64,000 nucleotides of DNA from NCBI GenBank assembly GCA_024710355.1, contig JANJUX010000046.1:1-64000 (forward strand), in the 5' to 3' direction. Shown one piece after another: positions 8,701-18,300 of this stretch (the stretch's first letter is position 1; the number at the start of each line of letters is the position of its first letter). The DNA is from Candidatus Rifleibacteriota bacterium. GTDB lineage: Bacteria; Muiribacteriota; Ozemobacteria; Ozemobacterales; Ozemobacteraceae. Under the pieces are notes generated by a model. That model was not told the DNA's origin. It made no database searches and worked only from the letters and a program-made list of their open reading frames with translations. The position numbers were made by a program, and so were the translations under genes.

Positions 8701-10789
8701 TGCTTCTCTGAGCATCAAGCCCGGCAGTTATACTGTCACCCTTGACCCATCCGTGATTGGAACATCCGTTGCACCAGGGATGAGTTTTCCGGCTAAATTC
8801 ACGGTCAAAATTGAGCTCGACAGTGATTCTGGAGTTGCCATATTAAACGGCGCCGCGACTGGTACCAATATTCTCAGTTTCAAAGAAACAGGCACAAATA
8901 CGGCAATTATTCCGGATACCTGGACGGTGCAGAACCCTCCTCAGCTGGTAATCCAGTCAGTTGTGGCGTCAGATACGGTTTATCGCGGTCAGACGGGTGT
9001 TCCGGTCTTTCTTAATATCATCAATATTGGCGAAGCTCTGGCATACTGGAATTCCTCGAAACTATGGTTTTCGTTGGGCAGCTATGATGACCCGCCAGAG
9101 GTGAAGACCATTTTTCCTGTCGATGTGTATGGCGGCTTGAGCAGTATTGCTGAATACTGGGTAAATGTAAAGGAAGATTCAGCGACCGGCACCTCAGATG
9201 TCGATGCCAGCATTACCTTTACCGACAGCAACTCCGGCGATTTTTATGACGACCCGCTTATACGTGCATTATTCCCGGCTTCATGGCTGATAATCGGCGA
9301 AAAAATCAAAGTGTATAAAGATTCAGCCATGTTGTTTGAATCGGCAAGCTTCAACCTGCCGGCGGCGGGTCTGGATGTCGATGTATATGCAAAGGCCTTC
9401 GATCTTGCCTATTATAGAGAATATGTCGTCAGGTGGTATCGCCCGGACGGCAGCGAATATGCCGTTACCACGCCGCCAAAGACGAGCGATGATATCGGGG
9501 CCGTTTCGCACCAGATCAGTATCGATTCTGCTCCTGCCAACATGGGCACCTGGCGTGTCAAAATCACCAACCCTCTCAATACGCATACTGCCTGCGAAAA
9601 TGTTTTCCAGATTGTCAGCCCGGCTGACCCGTCAATTCATATCAGTTTGCCGGCCAAAGTTTCGGTCGGCCAGACTTTTAACGCATCTGCCACAATTATT
9701 AACTCTGGTGGCGCGGTCTTGAAAAACGCTTACCCCGGAACCCTTCTCCCCGGTGGCACCGGTGCCGCCAGTTTTATTGCGATTCCTGACTCTACCGATA
9801 AACGCAATATAAATGGCAATAGTGCCGCAACCTTCAGCTATCAGCTGCATGCAGGCACTGCAGGTGCCGGTTTTACTCTGCGTGGTGCCGGTTATGGTCT
9901 TGACGGTAACTCAGATGCATCTCTTACGGCAGCGACTTATACGTCAAACCCCTGTATCATTCAGACTCCTCCGCTGTTGACCGTCGATTCGGTCACCGAA
10001 GGCTACACAAACGTATATCGCAATCAGCAGAACATGACTGTTACCATGCGTATCAGGAACGGCGGTCAGGCCGATGCCGTAGTTGAAGCGGCTTCGCTGT
10101 CTTTCAATGCCGGCCTGCACTATCAGGTGATAAATCCACCGACCGCATTTCCCTTTACACTGGCCGGAAGTGGTGGAATTGCAGATATTGTATTCACTGT
10201 CAATATTGACAAGGATTCGCCGACAGGCCCGGTAGATGCAAGTGGTTCATTTTTGGCGCATGACGCCAATGATCCCACGGCAATTTATGGAATAATTGGT
10301 GGAGAAGTGGCTCCGGCCTGGACAATTTCGGCGGTAGCCGGCATTTGTTCCGCCAACTCGACCTTCAATCCTCAGCAGTATGCATTTAATATCGGTCAGA
10401 CAGTCAATGCGAGGTTTATTAATCTTCCCCTCAACACCGGCTTCAGGATAAGGTTCTATAATGATTCTCCAACCGGCGGAACTCTGGTAAAAACTTCACC
10501 ACCCTTGGATTCAGGGGCTTATGGCGTTTGTGATGACCAATGGTTTCTGGATAATGTCGCCACATCAATTCGTAGAAGATGGCGTGTTGTTATAGATAAT
10601 GGCACCGCCGCTACTCCAGGAACCCTGTTCGGGTTTCAATATTTTGATGTTCAGAACCCTGGCAACCTGCAGGCGGGTCTGACTCTTTCGCCTTCTGATC
10701 ACGTGTTTGTCGGTGATACAATCACTGCGACCCTGGTTGTGAACAATACTCAGGCTGCGGGGTCGACCATTGGTTCGGTGACGCCGTAG
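5702..10789 (+). CDS. Giant exported multi-domain surface protein, N-terminal part (ends at in-frame TAG)
   Basis: The first 1695 codons of a giant exported protein. It starts at a GTG with GGAG eight bases upstream; a signal peptide covers about residues 1-22. Next come a jelly-roll-like domain (about 25-155), FN3-like domains (about 160-360), a DUF2341-like domain (about 395-490, beginning RYRAPLTL) and a beta-rich region (about 500-830). After these are CARDB-like beta-sandwich repeats, where segments such as VSQGQDNIPIKISVKN and VYRGQTGVPVFLNI recur. The order is colinear with the 3414-residue paralog at 15374. Translation stops at TAG (codon 1696) although the reading frame stays open without shift to 14635, so this is probably an interrupted gene or a readthrough product. 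Upstream, 5635-5679 contains a dyad (CAGTTGA/TCAACTG), and TTGCAA (5517) with TACTAT (5540) is a possible weak promoter. A surface adhesin or matrix role is inference. Confidence 0.8.
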   Translation: MKLKRAFFWALLFCCFLSPVSGQLYDYGIENVAWQVGSTAGTGGQNKEPDHLYLYATTNNGARRTYVTTNQVNLTNVDYIHVKWLNEGGNDTDVRSYIVASTNQGGDQTVFNRRYERQRGFGMRTDVLDVSGLTGPHYIRLHANRNANGGDSYLRVYQVWIPGPLAPGQVKLKTTAAGNQISWVDGGNNGSTTLIRYNIGRSNARGGPYTPIGNTTNLSWTDTTAAPGAVYYYVVNDQNSMYTTSWSGEVIGFHPVAGATKDCQIYKNEQVVRARWPIYENEIVKTFVGLSTVKGEANIVDFIDVGHATEHTFTGVSLQPGQDYYVTVKVQNTTANLQNYGTSTCSSRGFRLIPERDLIDVASSTYFNNALARVNTEVNPAGSVYSTPFADGVLRRYRAPLTLTERGIESRINAPVEITVGGTGFAGNLAGAQQQLRIADEWGNEVPCKVFAYAAGQCTATIIANLPKNSSRTYWAFWGAGSTNYFEPGFVSSTNETSQRAWTRFYSRKLLPAGVEAGAIGEWTKLAPTEGVGTDIYYDRGGCWVNWLLPGSFPFFDRQRTNWFLTIKGTLHGTNYHDYSNTMAKFTGAAGGDTIASLWLDTSIRNADTQPQNIGFYTIRRDADQPTDRQGFFWRANRFGMTDDTYVHQAFLYKNGDIALRYEYLTYNGLWSTAIPGYTVYDNPVNLTENTVGISRSDGTNYLYSTPLIEGIGKTPTSFFQYKNAVSSSLGATEDAVSVAGAGFGWAGRFESHIFDSRMATPEWQSIITDVTAGGGRIYIYVRTGSTPEPDSSWSNWSLAVGNAVGGPQTTPLSVAKQRFIQYRCEFFKDATTDVPVLNRVEFKCRGLEITKVTEAPLQVSQGQDNIPIKISVKNNDSVDATLTHLTPTFSLGNYTWGAPSPSLPDTIGDASENDYIFNINVADNSPVGTATIDANATATIGTQFSDLDADIKDYWEVLRKAELSIAEIDALPLTVTKGQTVTVWMTIENTGGTAFEIATASLSIKPGSYTVTLDPSVIGTSVAPGMSFPAKFTVKIELDSDSGVAILNGAATGTNILSFKETGTNTAIIPDTWTVQNPPQLVIQSVVASDTVYRGQTGVPVFLNIINIGEALAYWNSSKLWFSLGSYDDPPEVKTIFPVDVYGGLSSIAEYWVNVKEDSATGTSDVDASITFTDSNSGDFYDDPLIRALFPASWLIIGEKIKVYKDSAMLFESASFNLPAAGLDVDVYAKAFDLAYYREYVVRWYRPDGSEYAVTTPPKTSDDIGAVSHQISIDSAPANMGTWRVKITNPLNTHTACENVFQIVSPADPSIHISLPAKVSVGQTFNASATIINSGGAVLKNAYPGTLLPGGTGAASFIAIPDSTDKRNINGNSAATFSYQLHAGTAGAGFTLRGAGYGLDGNSDASLTAATYTSNPCIIQTPPLLTVDSVTEGYTNVYRNQQNMTVTMRIRNGGQADAVVEAASLSFNAGLHYQVINPPTAFPFTLAGSGGIADIVFTVNIDKDSPTGPVDASGSFLAHDANDPTAIYGIIGGEVAPAWTISAVAGICSANSTFNPQQYAFNIGQTVNARFINLPLNTGFRIRFYNDSPTGGTLVKTSPPLDSGAYGVCDDQWFLDNVATSIRRRWRVVIDNGTAATPGTLFGFQYFDVQNPGNLQAGLTLSPSDHVFVGDTITATLVVNNTQAAGSTIGSVTP
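10787..10789 (+). other. In-frame amber codon interrupting the giant surface-protein gene
   Basis: TAG lies in the same frame as the ORFs on both sides (10805 minus 5702 is an exact multiple of three). The paralog continues through the aligned point: its NATPSVLI has Ser (TCT) where this gene has VTP-stop-LLQ. A single base change from TCG would explain it. TAG is used as a normal stop at 15289-15291 and 26157-26159, so genome-wide amber recoding is unlikely. Confidence 0.85.
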
Positions 10790-10804
10790 CTGCTGCAGAA
10801 AACT

Positions 10805-13800
10805 TTGACAGCAACCGGTAATGCCGATAAGATCAGCGGGCCGCTTCCTGATATTGCTTCGGTTGCCCCGTTGATGCCAGGAGTCTATACCTGGTCATAC
10901 GAAGCGAGCGAAGATACAACCACAGATACTCTCAAAAAATTTGCTCTGACTGCCGCGCTGCCTCAGTCTGCCAGCGGTTTTGATCTTAATACCGGGGCTG
11001 TTGTCAATTCTAATCTGACCACGTCGAATCAGATCTATATCTATCGCCGCGGTCTTGAAATTGGCAGCAGCTCAATAGATTTTCTGACAGCCCTGCCAGG
11101 AGAAAGTGCGACCCCATTGTATTTTAAGGTGACGAACAGCGGTAATTACCCGTTGAGCAATATCAAATGGTTTACTGCTGATATGAGAAACCAGTGGACA
11201 GATTATATTTCAAAGGCAAATCTGGGGTTTTCTCCCGGAAATTTTGCCATTCCTGTTTCGGGTGAGGTCGTGGTTGCCGGCAATCTTTTCATAGATCATA
11301 ATCAGGCTTCTGGCTCTTATATCGCAACTATGACCGTTTATGAAGATCTCAACGATAACAGTTACTATGATTCGACAACCGAACCGGGCAAGCTGTTCAG
11401 TGTTAAAGTGGAAATTCCGAGAACCAAAAGCATTGTTGTCGATAACCCATTTGTCGACCTAGATAACTGGGCACCGGGCCAGACGGCAATTACTAAAAAA
11501 TTGTATTATTTCAATGGCGGCAACCTTGATCTTGAGAACCTCAAAGTGGTTCAGACACCTCCTGTAGGTTCGGCAACCTTTATTGTTGCAACTCCATCGA
11601 ATCCGGGGCGCCTTGGAATTGCAAGTCCGACTGTCAGTCTCGATATCTCTGCGACCGTTCCTGCCGCACAGTTGCCTGGAATTTACGTCGCCACTTTCAC
11701 TATTTTTGATGACGAGGGCCCTGCTGGCCTTGATGGTGCGGATATCCAGGAGATTTTTACTGTAAAAATCGGGGTCGGTACAAAAAATTTCAGTATCAGC
11801 CCGGCTTTGTTAGATGCCGGAGTTGCCACACCGGCACATGTTCTCGAAAATTTGCCGGCACTGCAGTTTCAGATCAACAATACCGGCGGTCTCGGGCTGA
11901 CTTCTCTCAAATCCTTGCCGGGTAATTTAAAATATCTTACAAATACTGTAGCAACCGAGAACAATGTCGCCATTTTTCTGCCTGCAAACGTTGGTTCCGG
12001 CGCTTCCGGAAACGGTTCGATGAGTCTTTATATTCCTATGGGTACGCCTGCTGGTGACTTCTACCTAGGTAAAATGTGGGTCTACGAAGACGGAAACGGC
12101 AACTCGACCTGGGATAACGGCGAAGCCTCGGCATCGTTCGAGGTTAAAGCAAAAGTTCCGACCTATTCAGCTGTCCAGGTAATCCCTTCGACGGTTGACC
12201 TTGGCGATGTGGCCGCCAATACCGGTATCAGCACAACCTTTCTTTGTCGTAATATTGGTAACACAACGCTTTCGAGTCTTTTGTGGGAAAGGGTGCCACT
12301 TCTTTCATCTACAGACTCCATACCCGACAGTTCCTATGGCTTTTCCGGTCTTGGTATCAGTGTGCCCCCCGGGGCTACATTTACGCGGGAAATCAGCCTT
12401 ACTGTTCCTGCCGGCACTGATGATGGCATTTATCTCGGAAATATGGCCTGGCTGTTTGAAGACCTCGACGCAAACTCCAGCCGCACTGTGATTCAGCCCG
12501 CCGACCCGCAAAGCGGCTTTAAGGTGGCATGCCGGGTCGGGGTTCCCTCACTGCTTATCGAAGAACCTGCAGGCGGTATTAATTCAACGGGCGATCCAAA
12601 CGCTCTTTCTCTACCTGGCAACTTTTCAATCATAAACGATGGTTCTCTAACTCTCGCCAGGCCAAGAGCCACCGCGACAGCCCTTATTTACACCCCTGAT
12701 CCGCTGAAGTCAATTCCTGCTGGCGCCAGCAGTTTCTCGCCCGCAGCGATCGGATATATCGTTAAAAATACAAGTCAGCCGGTAAGCTGGAGAGTTCAGG
12801 TGCCGCCGGGCGCTGACGCTGGCGAATACACCGGCACCTTGACCGTCTGGAACGATACCTTCAATTATGGGGTCATTGACCCAGGCGAGGTGTTTGATAC
12901 TGCGCCCCTGAAGCTTGTGGTGAATTCAAAGCGTGTGATCGAAGTCTGGCCTGACCCGGTGCCGATGCCGACAACCCCAAAAAACACTACGGTTACACAA
13001 TTGTTTGAAATTCGCAACCGTGGGAATATCGCTCTCGAACGCCTGGTCGGAATTCCGGTCAATATCAGAAATCCTGGCGGCGATATAATTCCCTCTGCCC
13101 TCATTTCTTTCACGATTCCGGTTTCAACCGTTTTGCCCAATGCTTCGGTATTCGCTACAGCGACTGTGGTTGTCGGCGAGGTGAATCCTGGCAACTATGT
13201 CAGCAGCAGCACCCAGCCAATGAGAATATATGAAGATCACAATAATCCAGGCTTTGGCTTTGACGCCGGCATCGAGGCTTACGATTTCTTCGGGTTGACA
13301 CTGACAGTCGGCGAAAAGAAATTTTCCATAAGCAGCCCGGTAACTTTTGCTGCCGCTGCTCTTCCAGGCCAGACGGTTGTCAGCAATTCCGGCACCATAA
13401 CGAACTCCCCAGACGTCAACCTCAGTCGGCTGATATGGCGTGCCGGCAACCTTGTTTCCGGAACAAATGTTATCGCTTCAGAAAGCGTCAGTTTTCTGCC
13501 GCCGCCACTGACGGTTGCAAAGGGCGGTAGCCTGCCATTTACCGTGCGGGTCAATGTTTTGCCCTGGACCCCTTCTGGTTACGTTCCGCCGGGAACTTAT
13601 ATCGGAACTCATACTGTCTGGGAAGACGACTACATAGATGGCGTTCAGGACCTCGTAAAAGAAGCCTCAGCCACCTTTCAAACCGTTCTGGTAGTTTCTT
13701 CCGTATCGAAACTTAATATTGTCACTGATCTGATTAACCTGGGCGATGTGACTCAGGGCGGCAGCTCCGGCAAGGTTGCAGTTACGGTAATTAATACCGG

Positions 13801-14635
13801 CAATGTGCCTTTGACGACGTTTGTCTGGGGTTTTACCGATTTGTTCAAAGGTCCTGACAGCATCGAAGGGGCGTTATTGCTCCGGAGTGACCCTCTTCCG
13901 GCCACTCTGAACCCAACGGAAAGTTTTAACGTTGACGTCTGGCTTGACGGAATATCTGATACTCAGCCGGTCGGCTACTATGAGTCAAGTCTGGCCAACC
14001 TTTCAAGGCTTGCCGCATCAGGTTTTGCTGAAGATACCGTGGCGGTTAACTGTAACGTAATTCCCGGCGGGCCGCCGCCGGCACAGGTCAATAAACACAG
14101 TATCTATCAGGATGTTAACCCGGCTTTGTTCACGCCGCCGGTGCCGCCGCAGACTGACCTGTATTTCCTTTCTGCGTGGGTCTGCCCAGGCAGTGGCAGC
14201 GCTGACCTGGCTTTTATACAGTATGATGCGGCGGGAACGGCTTTGGCCACGATTTCGGCGACTATCAAGGCTGACGGCACACTTTCAGTCTCTGATCCGC
14301 ATGCATCATTCAAGGCAGTTCACAGCGGCATCTGCGAAACAGAACCAATCGATCTGACACTTCCTGATTCAAGCATCGAAAGCAGTAAATATTTCAGGGT
14401 GTATTTTGCTTTTAACCTCGTTGAAGATGTTCCGGATATTGGCGCCGATTCCCTGAAAATTATTCTGCACAACTCGAGCCCCATGGTCGGGCAGGCAGTC
14501 TGGTTCGATGGCATCAAACTCGAAAGGGCCTTTGATGGCCAGACGCGACCAACCACCTGGCATGCGGGTGCAACACTGTTTTCGCCGAGGAAAGAGCATT
14601 CTCTGAACGGCGACCATCAGTATTATGAATGGTAA
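10805..14635 (+). CDS. Giant exported multi-domain surface protein, C-terminal part after the in-frame TAG
   Basis: The frame continues open for 1276 codons from a TTG at 10805, or from codon 10790 if the TAG is read through. No Shine-Dalgarno sequence precedes the TTG and there is no signal peptide, so independent translation is unlikely; it reads as the second half of the 5702 gene, giving 2977 codons in total. It is made of about eight to ten Ig-like units with a recurring pattern (LDLGDV, RNIGNTTL or NTGNVPL, then a Pro-Gly-rich strand and a WEDxNxNGxxDxGE-like acidic turn). This resembles ASH/CARDB-type beta-sandwiches. The last 185 residues form a domain shared with the paralog at 15374, including WVCPGSGSAD, HNSSP and VWFDGIKLERAF, and end in HQYYEW. 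The conserved domain resembles a carbohydrate-binding-type jelly roll, but that is a judgement by eye. Confidence 0.75.
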   Translation: MTATGNADKISGPLPDIASVAPLMPGVYTWSYEASEDTTTDTLKKFALTAALPQSASGFDLNTGAVVNSNLTTSNQIYIYRRGLEIGSSSIDFLTALPGESATPLYFKVTNSGNYPLSNIKWFTADMRNQWTDYISKANLGFSPGNFAIPVSGEVVVAGNLFIDHNQASGSYIATMTVYEDLNDNSYYDSTTEPGKLFSVKVEIPRTKSIVVDNPFVDLDNWAPGQTAITKKLYYFNGGNLDLENLKVVQTPPVGSATFIVATPSNPGRLGIASPTVSLDISATVPAAQLPGIYVATFTIFDDEGPAGLDGADIQEIFTVKIGVGTKNFSISPALLDAGVATPAHVLENLPALQFQINNTGGLGLTSLKSLPGNLKYLTNTVATENNVAIFLPANVGSGASGNGSMSLYIPMGTPAGDFYLGKMWVYEDGNGNSTWDNGEASASFEVKAKVPTYSAVQVIPSTVDLGDVAANTGISTTFLCRNIGNTTLSSLLWERVPLLSSTDSIPDSSYGFSGLGISVPPGATFTREISLTVPAGTDDGIYLGNMAWLFEDLDANSSRTVIQPADPQSGFKVACRVGVPSLLIEEPAGGINSTGDPNALSLPGNFSIINDGSLTLARPRATATALIYTPDPLKSIPAGASSFSPAAIGYIVKNTSQPVSWRVQVPPGADAGEYTGTLTVWNDTFNYGVIDPGEVFDTAPLKLVVNSKRVIEVWPDPVPMPTTPKNTTVTQLFEIRNRGNIALERLVGIPVNIRNPGGDIIPSALISFTIPVSTVLPNASVFATATVVVGEVNPGNYVSSSTQPMRIYEDHNNPGFGFDAGIEAYDFFGLTLTVGEKKFSISSPVTFAAAALPGQTVVSNSGTITNSPDVNLSRLIWRAGNLVSGTNVIASESVSFLPPPLTVAKGGSLPFTVRVNVLPWTPSGYVPPGTYIGTHTVWEDDYIDGVQDLVKEASATFQTVLVVSSVSKLNIVTDLINLGDVTQGGSSGKVAVTVINTGNVPLTTFVWGFTDLFKGPDSIEGALLLRSDPLPATLNPTESFNVDVWLDGISDTQPVGYYESSLANLSRLAASGFAEDTVAVNCNVIPGGPPPAQVNKHSIYQDVNPALFTPPVPPQTDLYFLSAWVCPGSGSADLAFIQYDAAGTALATISATIKADGTLSVSDPHASFKAVHSGICETEPIDLTLPDSSIESSKYFRVYFAFNLVEDVPDIGADSLKIILHNSSPMVGQAVWFDGIKLERAFDGQTRPTTWHAGATLFSPRKEHSLNGDHQYYEW

Positions 14636-14730
14636 CATTCTGCTTGCGCGCTGGTTTTTCAACTCATTTTTCAAGGTATCACGAAAAGATTCTCTAAATA
14701 CAGCCTGATTCATGTTAGAATTAGGCAGAT

Positions 14731-15291
14731 ATGAAAAAATGGGTATTGTACGTTGGGTTGGTCGTGGTCTTGTCATGCCTGCTGGTTTCGACCGGTTGGG
14801 CGAATATGCGTTCGACGCGAATGCGACAGGGCTTCGACCAGAAAATAACAGAACTGATGATTCTGGCGCATCAGGCACGCAATGCGGGCGATATGGCCAA
14901 TGCCGAACTTTTCTGGATGCATGCTCGCGAGCTTCGGCCGTCTTTGCCCAGGCCGGCCTGGCTCGACCAGAAACCTGAACCAGTGGCCGAAAAGCCGGCT
15001 GTCTCAGAAGACGAACTTCTTGCCAGGATCGCTTTACTCCCATACCCGCAGGCAAAAATTCTGCTGGAAGAAAGACTGTCGCATGACCCGGCCAATGCCA
15101 AAGTCAGGCAGTTGTATCTTGAGCTGGCGAAGAAAAGCGGCGACTATACCGAAGTGACAAGGCACAGCAGCCTTCTCTCCCAAAACAGTAAAAAGGGTTG
15201 GAGGTCGTGGCTCTGGTATTTTGCTGCACTGGTGATTCTTATTCTGATCGTCTGGCAGGCGCGCGCGTTATACCGCGATTTTGCCGGGTAG
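14731..15291 (+). CDS. Small bitopic membrane protein with TPR-like segment
   Basis: A 186-residue protein with a signal or membrane segment at residues 1-24 and a second hydrophobic segment near the C-terminus (about 159-178), followed by a short basic tail. The region between is helical, with one or two TPR-like helical pairs (LAHQARNAGDMANAELFW; LEERLSHDPANAKVRQLYL), a Pro/Glu-rich linker between them and a basic patch before the C-terminal helix. AGG lies six bases before the ATG. It sits between the two giant surface proteins in the same orientation, so it may help assemble or anchor them, but this is only inferred from position. I do not recognise the family. Confidence 0.7.
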   Translation: MKKWVLYVGLVVVLSCLLVSTGWANMRSTRMRQGFDQKITELMILAHQARNAGDMANAELFWMHARELRPSLPRPAWLDQKPEPVAEKPAVSEDELLARIALLPYPQAKILLEERLSHDPANAKVRQLYLELAKKSGDYTEVTRHSSLLSQNSKKGWRSWLWYFAALVILILIVWQARALYRDFAG

Positions 15292-15296
15292 CTTGC

Positions 15297-15325
15297 GTCA
15301 GATTTCGGTCTGACTTCTTTTTCTG
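15297..15325 (+). terminator. Probable intrinsic terminator after the small bitopic protein gene
   Basis: A six-base stem GTCAGA/TCTGAC (15297-15302 and 15309-15314) with loop TTTCGG is followed by a T-rich run at 15315-15325. It lies six bases past the stop codon. The stem is short, so strength is uncertain. Confidence 0.5.
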
Positions 15326-15373
15326 TTAAAATTGTACAGGACACCCACGCGGGTAGAACAGGCAGGGTAGAGT

Positions 15374-18300
15374 ATGAAAAAATCAGACCAGAATATATTT
15401 TTGAGATCGGTTAAAAGCTGGCAGTTTCTACTGCTGGTTCTTATTTTCGCTTTCGCTGCCGATGCTTACGCCCTGCAGCAGTTGACAAATACCGGATTTG
15501 TCACTAACACTACCGGCTGGACGCTTGATAATACTGTGTATAATGCATTTGCCTTGTCCAACCTGCAGCGACAGAATGGTCAGGGTAATCCCGACGCTGC
15601 AATGTATATGCGCTTTGACAGAAATGGCGGCGAGAGAAATGCCGACGGTCTGTTTTTTCAGGCGTTTACAACGCCAGGCGCACCGGTTAACGCTTCAATA
15701 TACTTTGATTATCGCCGTATCAGAACAGGGACTCCGCCATTATACCGCCTGACCGGGGAACTCCGCGACTCCACCACTGGTGGTTCGCCGAACGAAACCG
15801 TGTTTTTTGTGCCCTTTGAAGAGTCGTTTTCTTACACAGCTTACCAGGCTGGAACCTGGCTGGATACTGGCTGGACGCCGCCGGTACTGCTTGATGCCGG
15901 CAAAAGCTACCGGGTCAGGGTCTATTTTGAAGCCAGATGCTCTAATGCTGTCGGCGCTGGGCGAGAAGCCGGAGTCTATGTTGACAATGTCCTGTGTAAT
16001 ATAAGTCCTTCAGGTCTTACAGGCGATTCAGATGGCATCCAGAACTCATTTACCTGGGATGTAAGCAATGGCGCGGTCGGGTTGCACGCGACTACACCAT
16101 ATCGGGTCTACTGGGGCAGCACTTCCGGAAGCTATACCAGCTCATCGGTTTCGACCACCAACAGCTTCTCGCATGCGGCACCTGCCGGTGCTGTGGTTTA
16201 TTATGCCGTAACCGACACCGGCACCGATAACAATGAGTCACCACACTCTGTCGAGTGGGCCATTGTACGGATCCCCGTTAATGACGGCTCTGGTGCCGAC
16301 ATTGACGATTATTTCAGGGGTAGCGACGTTGTAATGAACTGGTCGCATGTTGCCGTTACCGGGTTTACCAGAACCGGATACGAAGTTGCTCTTGGCTCTA
16401 CACCTGGTGGCAACGACATTGTCGCCTGGAGTGCCCTGCCCGCTGCCGCAACCACGCATACTTTTTCCGCCCCTGCCCTGACTGCTGGCAACACTTATTA
16501 TTGTTCTGTTCGCCCGGTGACCGACCGAGGAACGCTCAATTTCAGTTCCAGCGACGGGTTTACTTGTCGAGCGCTGGATGTCCGAGACGGCAGCGGCGCT
16601 GACATAGATATTTCTGCCTCACTTAATGCCGTCGATATGAACTGGGACGCCTCGCCAATCGCAGTTTCCCGTTATGAAGTGGCTCTGGGCACAACTCCCG
16701 GTGCCAGCAATGTTGTTGGCTGGACAAACGTGAATCTTTCCACCAGTTACAGCTTTACGGGATTAAGCCTTACTAACGGTGCGACATATTACTGCAGTGT
16801 TAGGCCGATGGACGCTTCAAACAACCCCATGGGGATTCTTCCAAGCGACGGTTTCTCTCCGGCAGTGGCTTATTCTACAACCGTAAGAGATGGCACCGGG
16901 GTTGATATTGACGCTTCGTTGAATGACACTTCGATCGACCTGAACTGGGATAATGTGGTAATGACCAAAGTGCGTTACGAGGCGGCTCTAGGCACTACCC
17001 CGGGCGGCACCGATATCGTTGGCTGGACTGACATGGCTCTCGCCACCAGCGGTAATTTGACCGGCTTTACCCTCGTCGACGGCACAACCTATTACTGCTC
17101 CGTCCGCATCGTTCTCGGTGCCGGCCCCCTGCCGGCCGATTCAAGCGACGGTTTTACCTTCGTCAGCATGCAGGTCAGAGATGGCCTCGGTGCTGATGAA
17201 GATTTTTCGTATATTCCTGACCGGGTCAATGCCAACTGGGATGTGCCTGGCATAGCTGTTTCACGCTACGACGTGGCGGTTGGTACGACTTTTGGTGGTA
17301 ACGACGTAGTCGGCTGGACCAATGTCGGCCTTGTAACCTCAAGAACTTTTACGGGTCTGGGCCTTATCAATCATCAGCTCTATTATACTTCTGTAAGAGT
17401 TTATGACGGCGGTGGAAATCTGGTGGGATCCGTTTGCAGTAATGGTTTTGAAACTATTCTGCCAACAACAATCAATGTCAGAGATGGCCTTGGGCCGGAT
17501 ATTTCCAGCTCGTTTTTTGAAGATCGCGTCGAAGCCAACTGGGACCACCCGGACGTCAGCCTTTATCGCTACGAAGTTGGAATTGGCACCAGCATGTACT
17601 CCGATAATGTGTATCCGTTTACCGATGTCGGCCAGGCCCGCCAGGCAACCATAACCGGAATTACCCTTGCGAGCGGCACTGCCTACTATGTGTCGGTAAA
17701 AGGTATCAATACTTATAAGGAGCTTGAAGCTTTTGGCTCGAGTAACGGCTTTCTGGCCCGTCGTGACCCGGTGTTGACCGATACCTCCGCCCAGAACTTT
17801 TTTCACAATGCCCGTGTTCTCAACATGGTCGCTATCGACTCAGCTTCGATCACGCCAAAAGTGTTTTCTGGCACCGGTGGTGGAGGTTACTGGAGATATT
17901 CCATGCCGATAACCGTTGTGGAACCTGGTATAACAGAGCGGGTAAATGCTCCCTGTCGTGTGAATTTCGCGATTCCTGGTGGGCAACAGCCTGCTGCTAT
18001 CGGAGAATTCAGGGTAGCTGATGAATTCGGTAACGAACTGCCGCGTTACAATCTTCCCGGAAGCACAGTAGCCAACCCCAACTTTGTTTTTCTTGTTAAC
18101 ATGGCAAGGGGTGAAACCAAAACTTATTACGTCTACTGGGGAAACACAGGTGTTACAACAACTGAGGCTGCATACGGTTTCAGTTTGAACTCGGACGATA
18201 TTTCGATCAGAAAATGGACACCTTACTACAGCCGCAAAAATCTGCCCGCCGGGATCGAAGAGGTGCCGCGCGACTATAAATTCACATTTACCGGTGGCCT

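Noticed and set aside
10787-10789. Genome-wide recoding of TAG as a sense codon
   Set aside because: TAG terminates the genes ending at 15291 and 26159.
14625-14708. A possible remnant of the pseudopilin-like gene starting at ATGAATGG after the first giant gene
   Set aside because: ATGAATGG is simply the codons for the conserved YYEW end; there is no upstream GGAGG and the 27-codon frame does not encode a pilin helix.
16277-17764. The 300-base repeats as a CRISPR-like or mobile array
   Set aside because: They are in-frame coding domain repeats with diverged DNA and no spacers.
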